Part shown: positions 8,107-16,759 of the stretch, piece by piece
How positions within the stretch are numbered: position 1 is the stretch's first letter
Layout: each line of letters begins with the position of its first letter
NCBI GenBank assembly: GCA_045656145.1
Contig: JAZOQP010000037.1
Span: 1-64,000, forward strand
DNA: 64,000 nt
Direction: 5' to 3'
Source: SIG565 sp045656145
GTDB taxonomy: Bacteria; Bacillota; Clostridia; Oscillospirales; Acutalibacteraceae
The notes under the pieces: model-generated
Databases searched by the model: none
Seen by the model: the letters and a program-made list of their open reading frames with translations, nothing else
What the model was told of the DNA's origin: nothing
Position numbers and translations under genes: made by a program

Positions 8107-8964
8107 TTAAATATTCATAATTACAATAGCAACAATTCCAATTAAAATACTGATTTGTTGGTTAAGCTTTAGCCTATCCTTTAAAAATAAAACACCGGTA
8201 ATGCTTGATAAAATTAACGTTCCGCCATTATAGGTTGGAAAAAGCAAGGTTGAATCTATATTAGCTATCGCCCAAGTATTAACAAGTTGAAAAACGCTCA
8301 GGATAACACCTATGCCAAAAGCGATTAAAAAGACAAAAGGACTCAAAGTAAAAGAAATTTTATTGCCCTTTGATTTTAAAAGAATATATATAATTGCCGA
8401 AACAAATGTGGCAGTAATATAACTAAAAGCAACAAATTCTTTAGTAAATTCGCTATATTGTGTTTTGCCAAACAGTTGTTGACAAACCGCCAATAAACCA
8501 TTGGCCAAAGATGCTAATAAGCAAAGCCTTAGCCATTTAAATGAAAAGGTGCTTTTTGTTTTGGGATTAAAATTAAGCGCCAAAGCAACAAAAGCTAAAA
8601 ACACACCAAAAAATCGCAAAGCGCCTATTCTTTCGTTATACACAAGCATTGAAAACGCCATTGGAATAACCATACTTAAATTAACGATTAAAACCGTAAG
8701 CGAAACATTGGCGCAAGACATTGCTTTTATGTAACATGACTGAAATAAAACGGTTAATATTCCAAACACCATACCATAAAAAATGGTTACCAAATGAAAT
8801 GAGCCAACGTTTTTTATAAAAACAATAGCAGAAAAAAGAAAAATTAAGCCGTTAAAAAACAACCCATCAAAAAATGAATTAACATTCTTTTTTGAAAATA
8901 GCCCCTGTAAAAAAACTTTAGAAGAGGCCAATAAACATAGAAGAAAAATAATAACCAATTCCAT
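8107..8964 (-). CDS. EamA/DMT-family transporter
   Basis: The 285-residue protein has about ten hydrophobic segments in two homologous halves, as in EamA (drug/metabolite transporter) permeases. Typical features are CYIKAMSCANVSLTVLIVNLS in the first half and ANIDSTLLFPTYNGGTLILS at the matching place in the second, followed by LFLKDRLKLNQQ. I chose the ATG at 8964 because GGTGG lies five bases upstream. A TTG ten codons earlier (8994) would also keep the frame open. It probably moves a small sugar-type metabolite linked to the neighbouring beta-helix enzyme; the direction and substrate are unknown. Confidence 0.75.
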   Translation of the reverse strand: MELVIIFLLCLLASSKVFLQGLFSKKNVNSFFDGLFFNGLIFLFSAIVFIKNVGSFHLVTIFYGMVFGILTVLFQSCYIKAMSCANVSLTVLIVNLSMVIPMAFSMLVYNERIGALRFFGVFLAFVALALNFNPKTKSTFSFKWLRLCLLASLANGLLAVCQQLFGKTQYSEFTKEFVAFSYITATFVSAIIYILLKSKGNKISFTLSPFVFLIAFGIGVILSVFQLVNTWAIANIDSTLLFPTYNGGTLILSSITGVLFLKDRLKLNQQISILIGIVAIVIMNI

Positions 8965-9029
8965 TAAACCACCAAATAAATTATATCCTTTCAATATGAA
9001 ACCAACAATAAAGATTTTTGCTTATTTTA

Positions 9030-9057
9030 TGGACTTTTTTGACATTTGTGTTATAAT
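9030..9057 (+). promoter_or_regulatory. Likely promoter of the AraC regulator
   Basis: TATAAT (9052-9057) is clear; the best -35 is TGGACT (9030-9035), 16 bp away. The nearby TTGACA (9039-9044) is only 7 bp from the -10 and cannot serve it. The -10 lies inside the longest possible reading frame, which supports the later ATG at 9076. Confidence 0.5.
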
Positions 9058-9075
9058 GCTAATGAGGTGGATTAT

Positions 9076-9888
9076 ATGAACGACCCAACTTTGCAAGAAT
9101 ATTTTTATGAAGCTAATTTAAAAAATGATATTGGTATGTATTATTGTGGAAAACGAATCAACACCAAGAACCACACCTACGGCCCGGAAATACGAAATCA
9201 TTATTTATTTGTGCTTGTTGATAAAGGAACTGCCGTAATGTGCGATAACTCCGAAATAAAATTTGGCGAACATGACCTTCTTGTAATGTGTCCCAACACA
9301 AAAATTCACTATAAAGCATTAGAAAATTGGAGCATTACATGGCTTGGTTTATATGGAGATACTGTAAGAGAATATATGGATATTTTAGGAGTAAATCCTA
9401 AAAAACCTATTTTGCACATAACTTTATATGATGAACTTTCCGCTGTTATGGAACGAATTTTTGCCGTTTCTGATGATATATCGCTTTCATCTAAGCTGCA
9501 CATTTCAGGACTTATTTATGAATTCTTTTCGGTTTTAATGAAAAACTCAACCGTAAATCAAAAATCAGACTTTATCGATACAGCTTTAAATATCATCAAT
9601 TATAACTTTTGTGAAAAAATTTCAATAGATTTTGTTGCCGAGCGGTTAAATCTCGACCCTGCTTATTTCTCAAGAAAATTTACCGAGAGAGTAGGAATAT
9701 CGCCCAAAAAATATCTGCTTAGCAAACGAATCGAGCGCGCAAAAGAATTATTGCAAAGCACTAACGCCGGGATATTTGAAATTTCTAATTCGGTAGGCTA
9801 TGATGATCAATTTTATTTTTGCCGAATATTCAAAAAAATCACAGGTATCTCCCCCAGCGAATATAGAAAAGCAAAAGCGAGGCATTAG
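9076..9888 (+). CDS. AraC-family regulator, cupin plus double helix-turn-helix
   Basis: The 270-residue protein has an N-terminal cupin-like sensor (roughly residues 15-150; RNHYLFVLVDKG, FGEHDLLVMCPN) and a C-terminal AraC DNA-binding domain (about 170-268). The domain includes IDFVAERLNLDPAYFSRKF and a second helix-turn-helix, SVGYDDQFYFCRIFKK then GISPSEYRKAKA. I chose the ATG at 9076, preceded by GAGGTGG, over a TTG at 9046 that overlaps the promoter. It is divergent from the transporter/beta-helix operon and probably activates it when a sugar is bound. Confidence 0.88.
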   Translation: MNDPTLQEYFYEANLKNDIGMYYCGKRINTKNHTYGPEIRNHYLFVLVDKGTAVMCDNSEIKFGEHDLLVMCPNTKIHYKALENWSITWLGLYGDTVREYMDILGVNPKKPILHITLYDELSAVMERIFAVSDDISLSSKLHISGLIYEFFSVLMKNSTVNQKSDFIDTALNIINYNFCEKISIDFVAERLNLDPAYFSRKFTERVGISPKKYLLSKRIERAKELLQSTNAGIFEISNSVGYDDQFYFCRIFKKITGISPSEYRKAKARH

Positions 9889-9902
9889 CCTCGCTTTTTT
9901 AT
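9874..9902 (+). terminator. Terminator of the AraC gene
   Basis: AAAGCGAGGC, loop ATTA, then GCCTCGCTTT followed by T's. The TAG stop codon lies in the loop and arm. The flanking A run may let it also end the metA transcript from the minus strand. Confidence 0.88.
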
Positions 9903-9904
9903 AC

Positions 9905-10822
9905 TTATTTAATTGTTGTTATATCATACGGTGTTGTTTGATATACGAAATAGTTAAGCCAGTTTGAATAGAGCAAATTGGCATGTGAGCGCCAGGAAAC
10001 AATAGGTTCCTTGCTCGCATCATCATTCGGGAAATAATTAACCGGCACTTCTATCGGCTTTCCCTCTCCCAAATCTCTTAAATATTCGTTTTTAAGGGTA
10101 TTGGCATCATATTCAGGGTGCCCTGTTATAAATATTTGCCTGCCTCCCTTATTTGTAACGGCAAATACCCCCGCAATATCGGAGGATGCTAAGAGTTTTA
10201 ACTCCTTAACCTTTTTAATATCTTCCTTTAAAACGGTTGTATGGCGGGAATGCGGCACCATAAATTCATCATCAAACCCTCTGAATAAAATCGACTGCTT
10301 ATAATCGGTTTTATGAGGGAAAATTCCAAACATCTTTTTATCGAGAGGTTTTTTCTCAATTCCATAATGATAATAAAGGCCTGCCTGCGCGCCCCAACAA
10401 ATATGGAGGGTTGAATGAACGTGGGTTTTGCTCCATTCCATTATTTCGCATAATTCATCCCAATATTCAACCTCGCTAAACTCCAAAAGCTCAACGGGAG
10501 CTCCTGTGATAATCATACCATCAAAGGTAAGATGTTTTACGTCTTGGAAGGTTTTATAGAATGTAAATAGGTGCTCAGCTGAGGTATTTTTGGATTGATG
10601 ACTCTTGGTGTGAATCAATTCCAAATCAACCTGAAGCGGAGAGTTACCGAGAAGACGGGACAACTGAGTTTCGGTCTCTATTTTTTTAGGCATTAAATTC
10701 AGTAAAAGTATCTTTAAAGGGCGAATATCCTGAGTTATGGCGCGCTTTTCGGTCATAACGAAGATATTTTCCTCAGCCAAGGTTCTTACTGCAGGTAAAT
10801 CATTTGGTATTTTAATCGGCAT
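9905..10822 (-). CDS. metAA: Homoserine O-acetyltransferase (MetA type)
   Basis: The 305-residue MetA-family enzyme activates homoserine for methionine synthesis. The catalytic Cys142 is in LHICWGAQA, and His235 and Glu237 are in ITGHPEYD. Position 111, which in this family sets the acyl donor, is Glu (TGAPVELLEF) rather than the Gly of the succinyl-CoA enzyme of E. coli, so acetyl-CoA use is predicted. This agrees with the upstream metY, whose product uses O-acetylhomoserine. The start has AGGAGT 8-9 bases upstream. It is the second gene of a metY-metA operon (18-bp gap). Confidence 0.93.
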   Translation of the reverse strand: MPIKIPNDLPAVRTLAEENIFVMTEKRAITQDIRPLKILLLNLMPKKIETETQLSRLLGNSPLQVDLELIHTKSHQSKNTSAEHLFTFYKTFQDVKHLTFDGMIITGAPVELLEFSEVEYWDELCEIMEWSKTHVHSTLHICWGAQAGLYYHYGIEKKPLDKKMFGIFPHKTDYKQSILFRGFDDEFMVPHSRHTTVLKEDIKKVKELKLLASSDIAGVFAVTNKGGRQIFITGHPEYDANTLKNEYLRDLGEGKPIEVPVNYFPNDDASKEPIVSWRSHANLLYSNWLNYFVYQTTPYDITTIK

Positions 10823-10840
10823 TAAAATATACTCCTAATT

Positions 10841-12124
10841 TTAGATATTATCAAGTGCCTGTTTAATATCATTGATTAAATCATCGGCATTTTCAATTCC
10901 GCAAGAGAAACGAACAAGGTCGGGTGTGATGCCGGCTGCTGCCAACTCATCATCATTCATCTGTCTATGTGTTGCGCTTGCGGGATGCAAACAACAGGTT
11001 CTAGCATCTGCAACATGGGTTTCAATAGCGGCGAGCTTAAGATTCTTCATAAATGCTTCGGCAGCGGCTCTGCCACCCTTTACTCCAAAGCTTACAACTC
11101 CGCAAGAGCCGTTAGGTAAATACTTCTTGGCTAAATCGTAATACTTATCTCCTTTAAGTGATGGATAAGTTACCCAAGCAATGCGGTCATCAGATTTTAA
11201 ATATTCTGCAACCTTTAAGCCATTTTCGCAATGTTTATTCATTCTAAGATGCAAACTTTCAAGGCCAAGGTTTAATAAAAATGCATTTTGAGGCGACTGA
11301 ATAGAGCCAAAATCGCGCATTAACTGAGCAGTAGCCTTAGTGATAAATGCTCCCTCAAGTCCGAAACGCTCGGTATAGGTAACACCATGGTAGCTGTCAT
11401 CAGGAGTGCAAAGTCCCGGGAACTTTTCGGGATATTTAGTCCAATCGAACTTGCCCGAATCAACTATACATCCACCAACACCTGCTCCATGACCATCCAT
11501 ATACTTGGTTGTTGAATGAATAACAATATCTGCGCCAAACTCAAATGGACGGCATTTAACAGGGGTTGCAAAGGTATTATCAACAATTAGCGGAACGCCA
11601 TGCTTATGAGCAGCGTTTGCAAAACGCTCTATATCAAGAACAGCTAAGGCAGGGTTTGCTATTGTTTCGCCAAAAACAGCCTTGGTGTTCTCTTTGAACG
11701 CGGCATCTAATTCTTCATCGGTGCTATCTGGAGAAACAAATGTGAACTCTATTCCCATTCTCTTCATTGTAACTGCGAAGAGGTTATATGTACCACCATA
11801 AATGGTTGAAGAAGACACAATATGGTCGCCTGCTGATGCAATATTGAATATAGAATAGAAAGAAGCTGCCTGACCTGAAGAGGTAAGCATAGCGGCGGTG
11901 CCGCCCTCCATCTCGCAAATTTTTGCCGCAACATAATCATTTGTTGGGTTTTGAAGTCTTGTATAAAAATAACCGGAAGCCTCTAAATCAAAAAGCTTTC
12001 CCATATCGGAAGAGGTTGCATATTTAAAGGTTGTGCTCTGAATTATCGGAATTTGTCTGGGTTCGCCATTTCCGGGGGTATATCCACCCTGAACACATTT
12101 AGTTTCTATATTATAATTACTCAT
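10841..12124 (-). CDS. metY: O-acetylhomoserine sulfhydrylase
   Basis: This 427-residue PLP enzyme of the Cys/Met metabolism family condenses O-acetylhomoserine with sulfide to give homocysteine. Family features: YTRLQNPTNDYVAAKICEMEGG near the N-terminus, SSSTIYGGTYNLF, IVDNTFATP, HSTTKYMDGHG with the PLP-binding lysine, and a C-terminal RTCCLHPASATHRQ then FSCGIENADDLI. TTGGAGGC precedes the ATG. It leads the operon with metA. The 55-bp leader is too short for a SAM riboswitch or T-box, so methionine control, if any, must be of another kind. Confidence 0.94.
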   Translation of the reverse strand: MSNYNIETKCVQGGYTPGNGEPRQIPIIQSTTFKYATSSDMGKLFDLEASGYFYTRLQNPTNDYVAAKICEMEGGTAAMLTSSGQAASFYSIFNIASAGDHIVSSSTIYGGTYNLFAVTMKRMGIEFTFVSPDSTDEELDAAFKENTKAVFGETIANPALAVLDIERFANAAHKHGVPLIVDNTFATPVKCRPFEFGADIVIHSTTKYMDGHGAGVGGCIVDSGKFDWTKYPEKFPGLCTPDDSYHGVTYTERFGLEGAFITKATAQLMRDFGSIQSPQNAFLLNLGLESLHLRMNKHCENGLKVAEYLKSDDRIAWVTYPSLKGDKYYDLAKKYLPNGSCGVVSFGVKGGRAAAEAFMKNLKLAAIETHVADARTCCLHPASATHRQMNDDELAAAGITPDLVRFSCGIENADDLINDIKQALDNI

Positions 12125-12154
12125 ATTATTGCCTCCAATAGTAAATTACTATAT

Positions 12155-12183
12155 ATTATATATTTATTTGTTCTAATAGTCAA
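12155..12183 (-). promoter_or_regulatory. Promoter of metY-metA
   Basis: On the minus strand, TTGACT (12183-12178) and TATAAT (12160-12155) have a 17-bp spacer. The -35 overlaps the stop codon of the upstream gene, so metY is separated from the pcrA operon by its own promoter. Confidence 0.8.
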
Positions 12184-12563
12184 GTGCGTTCGCTTCTTGA
12201 ATCATACACTTGAAGAGTATCAACATTTATTAATTTTTCGTTAATGCTTACCGTGTTATCACTAACCCAACCAACAATGGCGTTATCATTACCAAGCTGC
12301 CAAAATATATTGCGCTCGTTTCTTTCTCCGCTATCGTCAATCGTTACAACAGCGCCCCTAATAGCGCTACCCGTTGGCACCGAAACTCTATACAGGCTTA
12401 CGGTTGTTTCACCATCAGGCGACATTGAGGAATAAAGAAAATCTCCTTTGGGTAAAACCTCAATATTATCAAAATAGGCATCGTGGAAAGTAAAAGCAAT
12501 ATTGAAAAAAGTTACAAGCAATGTAATTATCAAAACACAGGTAATAATTCTTCCTTTTTTCAT
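12180..12563 (-). CDS. Small membrane-anchored protein, DUF5412-like
   Basis: The 127-residue protein has an N-terminal hydrophobic anchor (about residues 5-25) and an extracytoplasmic domain with SSMSPDGETTVSLYRVSVPTG, RGAVVTIDD, NIFWQLGNDNAIVGWVSDNTVSINE. This pattern (SPDG, then an RG strand, then a W-D-N-TV-IN strand) resembles the DUF5412 family from memory. Function is unknown. It lies 6 bp downstream of another membrane-protein gene and probably belongs to the pcrA transcript. Confidence 0.5.
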   Translation of the reverse strand: MKKGRIITCVLIITLLVTFFNIAFTFHDAYFDNIEVLPKGDFLYSSMSPDGETTVSLYRVSVPTGSAIRGAVVTIDDSGERNERNIFWQLGNDNAIVGWVSDNTVSINEKLINVDTLQVYDSRSERT

Positions 12564-12569
12564 AAAACC

Positions 12570-13343
12570 TTATTCCCCCTTTACGCCTTTCAATTTCAAA
12601 TTATAATTAACCGCGCAATACCTTGAATGAACCATATAGCACATAAACATATACGGCAGAGTGAAAATAAGCGGTACAAAGAAAACCGATAAAACTACCC
12701 AACCAAGCAAGCTTGTTGTTAAAGAAAGGAAATCTCCTGCGAAAAACCTTGATATGATGTATGATTTTTCAAGTATCCCTTTAATATTCAAATCATCCTG
12801 ACTTACAAACATAAAGAATGCAGGATAATATCGCAATGCGATAAAAGCAATAATGCAATATGCAATTACCCTTAAAACAAGTGAAAATATCCACAAATTA
12901 GAAAACCAAATGGGTGTTGCCGAGTCGGCAAAAATAACGGATGGGAAGCGACTCATCAGATCAATTATTATTGATGGCAACAAAAGTGCTACCGCCTGTA
13001 AAAATAATTTTCCAAAAAGTAAACCTAAAAAGGCTACTGCCTTTTTATATTTTGCTAAGCTTGAAAAATAAAAGAAAACCTCTGCCAAAGTTATAGAGGA
13101 CTCGGTGCACAACCCCCAAAAATACCTAAGCACACCCAAAATTAAAGGTATTCCAACGAAAAACATTACAACACCAAAGGTTACATAAACCACTTCGGTT
13201 GAAAAAGCAGCTGCTAAAAGCGATAAAATATTAGCAATACTAAGAAAAAAAGCAAGAGGAATAACCGCCGCAATTATAGCGCCGGGCCAATTATTTTTAA
13301 GAATCGCAAGAGCCGTTGTTTTAACCGCTTTTGTGTGAAGCAC
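12570..13343 (-). CDS. Integral membrane protein, DUF975-like
   Basis: The 257-residue protein has six hydrophobic stretches. The N-terminal ILKNNWPGAIIAAVIPLA and the C-terminal PYMFMCYMVHSRYCAVNYNL resemble DUF975 or related YciC-like proteins, which often start with a 'K.NW..AI' segment; this is a weak match. The start is a GTG at 13343 preceded by AAGGAAGGTG. It is 16 bp downstream of pcrA and 6 bp upstream of the DUF5412-like gene, so these three form a likely operon. Confidence 0.5.
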   Translation of the reverse strand: MLHTKAVKTTALAILKNNWPGAIIAAVIPLAFFLSIANILSLLAAAFSTEVVYVTFGVVMFFVGIPLILGVLRYFWGLCTESSITLAEVFFYFSSLAKYKKAVAFLGLLFGKLFLQAVALLLPSIIIDLMSRFPSVIFADSATPIWFSNLWIFSLVLRVIAYCIIAFIALRYYPAFFMFVSQDDLNIKGILEKSYIISRFFAGDFLSLTTSLLGWVVLSVFFVPLIFTLPYMFMCYMVHSRYCAVNYNLKLKGVKGE

Positions 13344-13359
13344 CGCTTTTCACCTTCCT

Positions 13360-15696
13360 TTAAAGAATTTTAAGTTTTGCATAGTTTGCCATTAATTTCT
13401 TAATGCCAACGCCTTTAAAATTAATTTCAAGCATACTATCATCCGCCATAGGCTTAACCGATAAGATAACCCCTTCTCCAAATGTTCTATGCTCAACATC
13501 CAAACCTACTTTATATTGTGATTTAGCCGCACCAGATGAGTTTGATTTAACGCTAACTGAATATTTAGGTTCGTTAAATAAAACCCTGCCGCCGCCACTA
13601 AATGATGGCATAGCGCTTCCGCCGCCAGAAACCACATATAGGTCTTCCGGAATTTCCTTTAAAAATCTCGATACTGCGTTTCTCCCCGTTGAGCCGAATA
13701 GCATACGGGTTGAGGCATTGGTAAGTGTTAGGGAGCGCTTAGCTCTTGTTATTGCAACATAGGCTAGTCGCCTTTCCTCTTCAATATCCTCGGGTCCGCC
13801 ATAAATTGATTGATTACCGGGGAAGATTCCCTCCTCCATACCGGCTAAATAAACCTTTTCAAATTCGAGTCCCTTTGCGGAATGAATTGTCATTAAAATG
13901 ACCCTATCTTCGCTACTATCCATCGAATCTATATCGCTGAAGAGTGCAATTTCCTCTAAAAATTCCGATAGTGTTGGCTCCTCATTTTCACTCTCATACT
14001 GAGCAATGCTCGAGGCTAATTCCCTTATATTATCCACTCGGTCCTGCTCGGTAGGGCCTAATGAATAAAGATACTGCATATATCCGGTTTTTGCGGCAGT
14101 TAGTTCAAACAACTCATTAAGGGTTACCGTTCCCGCAGATTCGCGAAGTTCCTCGATTATATCGCAAAATTCCTTGAGTTTTCCAGCCGCGCGAGAAAGC
14201 ATCGGATAATCACTGGCTGTTTTAAAAACCTCGAACAAGGAAAGACCTAACGAATTGGCAATTTCCTGAGCATTATTAACGGTTGTGTCGCCAATAGAGC
14301 GCTTAGGCTCATTAACAATTCTTTTAAGCCTTAAATCATCATAGGGGTTATTAATAACCGCGAGATACGCCAAAATATCCTTGATTTCTTTTCTTTCAAA
14401 GAACTTCATTCCACCTATAACTCTATATGGCACGCTACTTCTCGCAAATGCATTTTCAATAGCATTCGACTGCGCATTCATTCTGTATAGCACGGCGTGA
14501 TCGGAAAACTTGGCGCCCGCCGCTACGCTATCAAGAATATTATCGACGATATATTTTGCCTCAACCCTTTCATCCCCACCTGTGAAAACGGCAAGTGGCG
14601 AGCCATTGCCCTTATCGGTCCAAAGAGTTTTGGTTTTTCTACCCGTGTTATTTTTTATAACCGCATTTGCGGCATTTAAAATATTACCCGTTGAGCGATA
14701 GTTTTGCTCCAAACGAATAACGCGGCAGTTTTCATATTCATCCTCGAAATTTAGGATGTTTTCAATTGTGGCTCCACGGAAACGGTAAATACTCTGGTCA
14801 TCATCGCCCACAACACATATATTTTTGTTGTTTTCGGATAAAAGACTAACCAAGACATACTGAGCATAGTTTGTGTCCTGATACTCATCCACCATTACAT
14901 ACTTAAAGCGATTTTGATAATAATTTAAAATATCGCCGTTTTGCTTTAGGAGTTTAACGGTATTATAAATCATATCGTCAAAATCCATAGCATCATTATT
15001 AATTAAGGTTGCCTGATACTTTTTATATAAAGAAGCCACCTTTTGCATTCTGAAATCGCTACCAATATTAGATGAAAACTCTTCGGGAGAAATAAGTTTA
15101 TCCTTAGCCGAGGAAATCTCCTTTAAAACATATTTTACAGGCAGAATTTTATCATCTATATTATCCTGCTTCATAATTTCCTTTAAAACTTTTTTCTGGT
15201 CATCAGTATCATAAATAGTGAAATGCGAGGTATAGCCTATCTCCCCTGCATATCTTCTTAAAATTCTGCCGCAAATGGAATGGAATGTTCCCGCATGAAC
15301 ATCCGCCGCATCTTCGCCAAGCTTTAAAGCGATTCTGTTTTTTAGTTCCTCTGCCGCCTTATTGGTAAAGGTTATGGCTAAAATCTCATAAGGCCTTGCA
15401 GGGTTTACGCTAAGCGCATCAATATGTATGCTATCGGTTTTACCCGATAGATAATCATTAATTTGCCCCACTTGCGCGCCGTTTAAATAGGGCTCTATAT
15501 TACTTTTATAAGCGCTGCCGTATTTCACAAGGCAGGAAATTCGGTTTACAAGCACCGTTGTTTTTCCCGAACCTGCGCCCGCTAAAACAAGCACCGGACC
15601 GTTAATAGTGGTTACGGCTTCAAACTGCCTGTTATTCATAGCACCGAATTCTTTTTCGATAACTTTATCTCTCAAATCAATAAGATTTACTGACAT
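13360..15696 (-). CDS. pcrA: UvrD/PcrA-family ATP-dependent DNA helicase
   Basis: The 778-residue superfamily 1A helicase acts in DNA repair and displacement of stalled complexes. Motifs in order: NNRQFEAV (Q motif), VLAGAGSGKTTVL (Walker A), AITFTNKAAEELKNRI (Ia), MDFDDMIY, MVDEYQDTNYAQY (II), GDDDQSIYRFRGA (III), LEQNYRSTGNIL (IV), VILMTIHSAKGLEFEKVYLAG (V) and RLAYVAITRAKRSL (VI). The last 50 residues form the PcrA-type Tudor domain (VGLDVEHRTFGEGVIL) that contacts RNA polymerase. I chose the ATG at 15696, with GGGAGA upstream, over a TTG at 15711 that overlaps that ribosome site. Confidence 0.93.
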   Translation of the reverse strand: MSVNLIDLRDKVIEKEFGAMNNRQFEAVTTINGPVLVLAGAGSGKTTVLVNRISCLVKYGSAYKSNIEPYLNGAQVGQINDYLSGKTDSIHIDALSVNPARPYEILAITFTNKAAEELKNRIALKLGEDAADVHAGTFHSICGRILRRYAGEIGYTSHFTIYDTDDQKKVLKEIMKQDNIDDKILPVKYVLKEISSAKDKLISPEEFSSNIGSDFRMQKVASLYKKYQATLINNDAMDFDDMIYNTVKLLKQNGDILNYYQNRFKYVMVDEYQDTNYAQYVLVSLLSENNKNICVVGDDDQSIYRFRGATIENILNFEDEYENCRVIRLEQNYRSTGNILNAANAVIKNNTGRKTKTLWTDKGNGSPLAVFTGGDERVEAKYIVDNILDSVAAGAKFSDHAVLYRMNAQSNAIENAFARSSVPYRVIGGMKFFERKEIKDILAYLAVINNPYDDLRLKRIVNEPKRSIGDTTVNNAQEIANSLGLSLFEVFKTASDYPMLSRAAGKLKEFCDIIEELRESAGTVTLNELFELTAAKTGYMQYLYSLGPTEQDRVDNIRELASSIAQYESENEEPTLSEFLEEIALFSDIDSMDSSEDRVILMTIHSAKGLEFEKVYLAGMEEGIFPGNQSIYGGPEDIEEERRLAYVAITRAKRSLTLTNASTRMLFGSTGRNAVSRFLKEIPEDLYVVSGGGSAMPSFSGGGRVLFNEPKYSVSVKSNSSGAAKSQYKVGLDVEHRTFGEGVILSVKPMADDSMLEINFKGVGIKKLMANYAKLKIL

Positions 15697-15729
15697 TAAA
15701 TAATCTCCCAATATAATTCTATACTTAAT

Positions 15730-15758
15730 ATTTTACATTAAATTTATGAATATATCAA
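15730..15758 (-). promoter_or_regulatory. Promoter of pcrA
   Basis: Minus-strand TTGATA (15758-15753) and TAAAAT (15735-15730) are separated by 17 bp. Confidence 0.6.
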
Positions 15759-15777
15759 CAACTATTCTTTAATTTTT

Positions 15778-16713
15778 CTATATAATAAATAATTCTTTGC
15801 TATCTAACACAAAATCATATAAATTTACTTTCTTTATATCTAAGGAATTATAGGTTTTTAGATAATAAGTGCCCTTCCCTGTGTTAGCACAGCTTGAGTA
15901 AATTGTTTTATGGGTTTTGCCGTTTTTTAAAACAACGGCGCCATCAGGCACCGCAACCGAGCCCAAAACAGCAAAAAACGCTGCAACCTTCTCCTCCTCG
16001 CCATCCCCCAAAACTGCATTTTCTCTTAAAAAAGCGGCTCTCACAAACCGGGACATTGAAGAATAATCCCCGGGAAGCGAAAAAGCTCCCAAGCCATTTG
16101 AATAATTATTAAACTCGTTTTCTCCTGAAAAACCGTTTTTTTGAGGTTGATTCGATAAATAAGAAAAATTGCTGAGATGAATTTTTTGCATTGGAAATTC
16201 GGGGGAATTAGTAAGCACTCCTAACTTATTTTCATAAATATTAAGTCCCCTGCCGGTTTGCTCTAAAACAAAGGAATTTTTCTTATCCGATAATAAAAAG
16301 TGAAGCGGAGTTGGAGGGAAATCAGAACTAAAGGAAAGAGCTGAAATTTTAAATTTTCTTATCTTTTCGGCGGCAAGATAGGCGTTATCGCAAAGCGATA
16401 AAAGATAGTTTATTATTTCAAAAGATGCTAAATACCCCTTACCCTTACCCATTACATACTCCGCAAAAAAAGGAAAATTCAGCGCCGCGCAAGAAACCCC
16501 TTTTTCATTGGTAGCCTCAAAATATAAAGGATAATTATTGCTAACTATACCGCTTCCCATTATTGCATAATGCCTCTCTGCTATATCTCCGCAGGTAAAA
16601 CTAATGGGGAAATCTCTCGGAGTTATAACAATTTTTGCATTGTAATCCATATCTAAATCAAGATTTCTGCCAAAATAATTATAGCCGCAATTTAAATTTA
16701 TAGCTGTACACAT
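15778..16713 (-). CDS. Choloylglycine hydrolase (bile salt hydrolase/penicillin V acylase) family protein
   Basis: The 311-residue N-terminal-nucleophile amidase has Cys2 exposed after Met removal (start MCTAI). Family residues are visible: Arg16 and Asp19 in FGRNLDLD, the ALNFP strand with its Asn, the conserved Asn in VLTNSPEFP, and the Arg in SMSRFVRAAF. Such enzymes cut amide bonds of conjugated bile salts, penicillin V or N-acyl amino compounds; the sequence alone does not choose, but a gut bile-salt role is plausible. No signal peptide. The ATG at 16713 must be the start because Cys has to be residue 2. Its ribosome site (GAGGCGG) lies within a terminator-like hairpin that also ends the upstream cobalamin-transport operon. 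Confidence 0.85.
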   Translation of the reverse strand: MCTAINLNCGYNYFGRNLDLDMDYNAKIVITPRDFPISFTCGDIAERHYAIMGSGIVSNNYPLYFEATNEKGVSCAALNFPFFAEYVMGKGKGYLASFEIINYLLSLCDNAYLAAEKIRKFKISALSFSSDFPPTPLHFLLSDKKNSFVLEQTGRGLNIYENKLGVLTNSPEFPMQKIHLSNFSYLSNQPQKNGFSGENEFNNYSNGLGAFSLPGDYSSMSRFVRAAFLRENAVLGDGEEEKVAAFFAVLGSVAVPDGAVVLKNGKTHKTIYSSCANTGKGTYYLKTYNSLDIKKVNLYDFVLDSKELFII

Positions 16714-16719
16714 AAAAAA

Positions 16720-16753
16720 CACCGCCTCTTTGATATTTTATCAAGAAGCGGTG
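16720..16753 (-). terminator. Terminator-like hairpin covering the ribosome site of the next gene
   Basis: On the minus strand CACCGCTTCTTGATA (16753-16739), a 3-nt loop, then an arm ending GAGGCGGTG (to 16720) are followed at once by six T's and the ATG of the hydrolase gene. The stem has one bulge and one G-U pair. It should stop most transcripts of the ECF operon and hide the GAGGCGG ribosome site in those that read through. Confidence 0.75.
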
Positions 16754-16759
16754 AATTTA

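Noticed and set aside
12125..12180. SAM riboswitch or T-box before metY
   Set aside because: Only 55 bases separate the genes and they hold an ordinary promoter.
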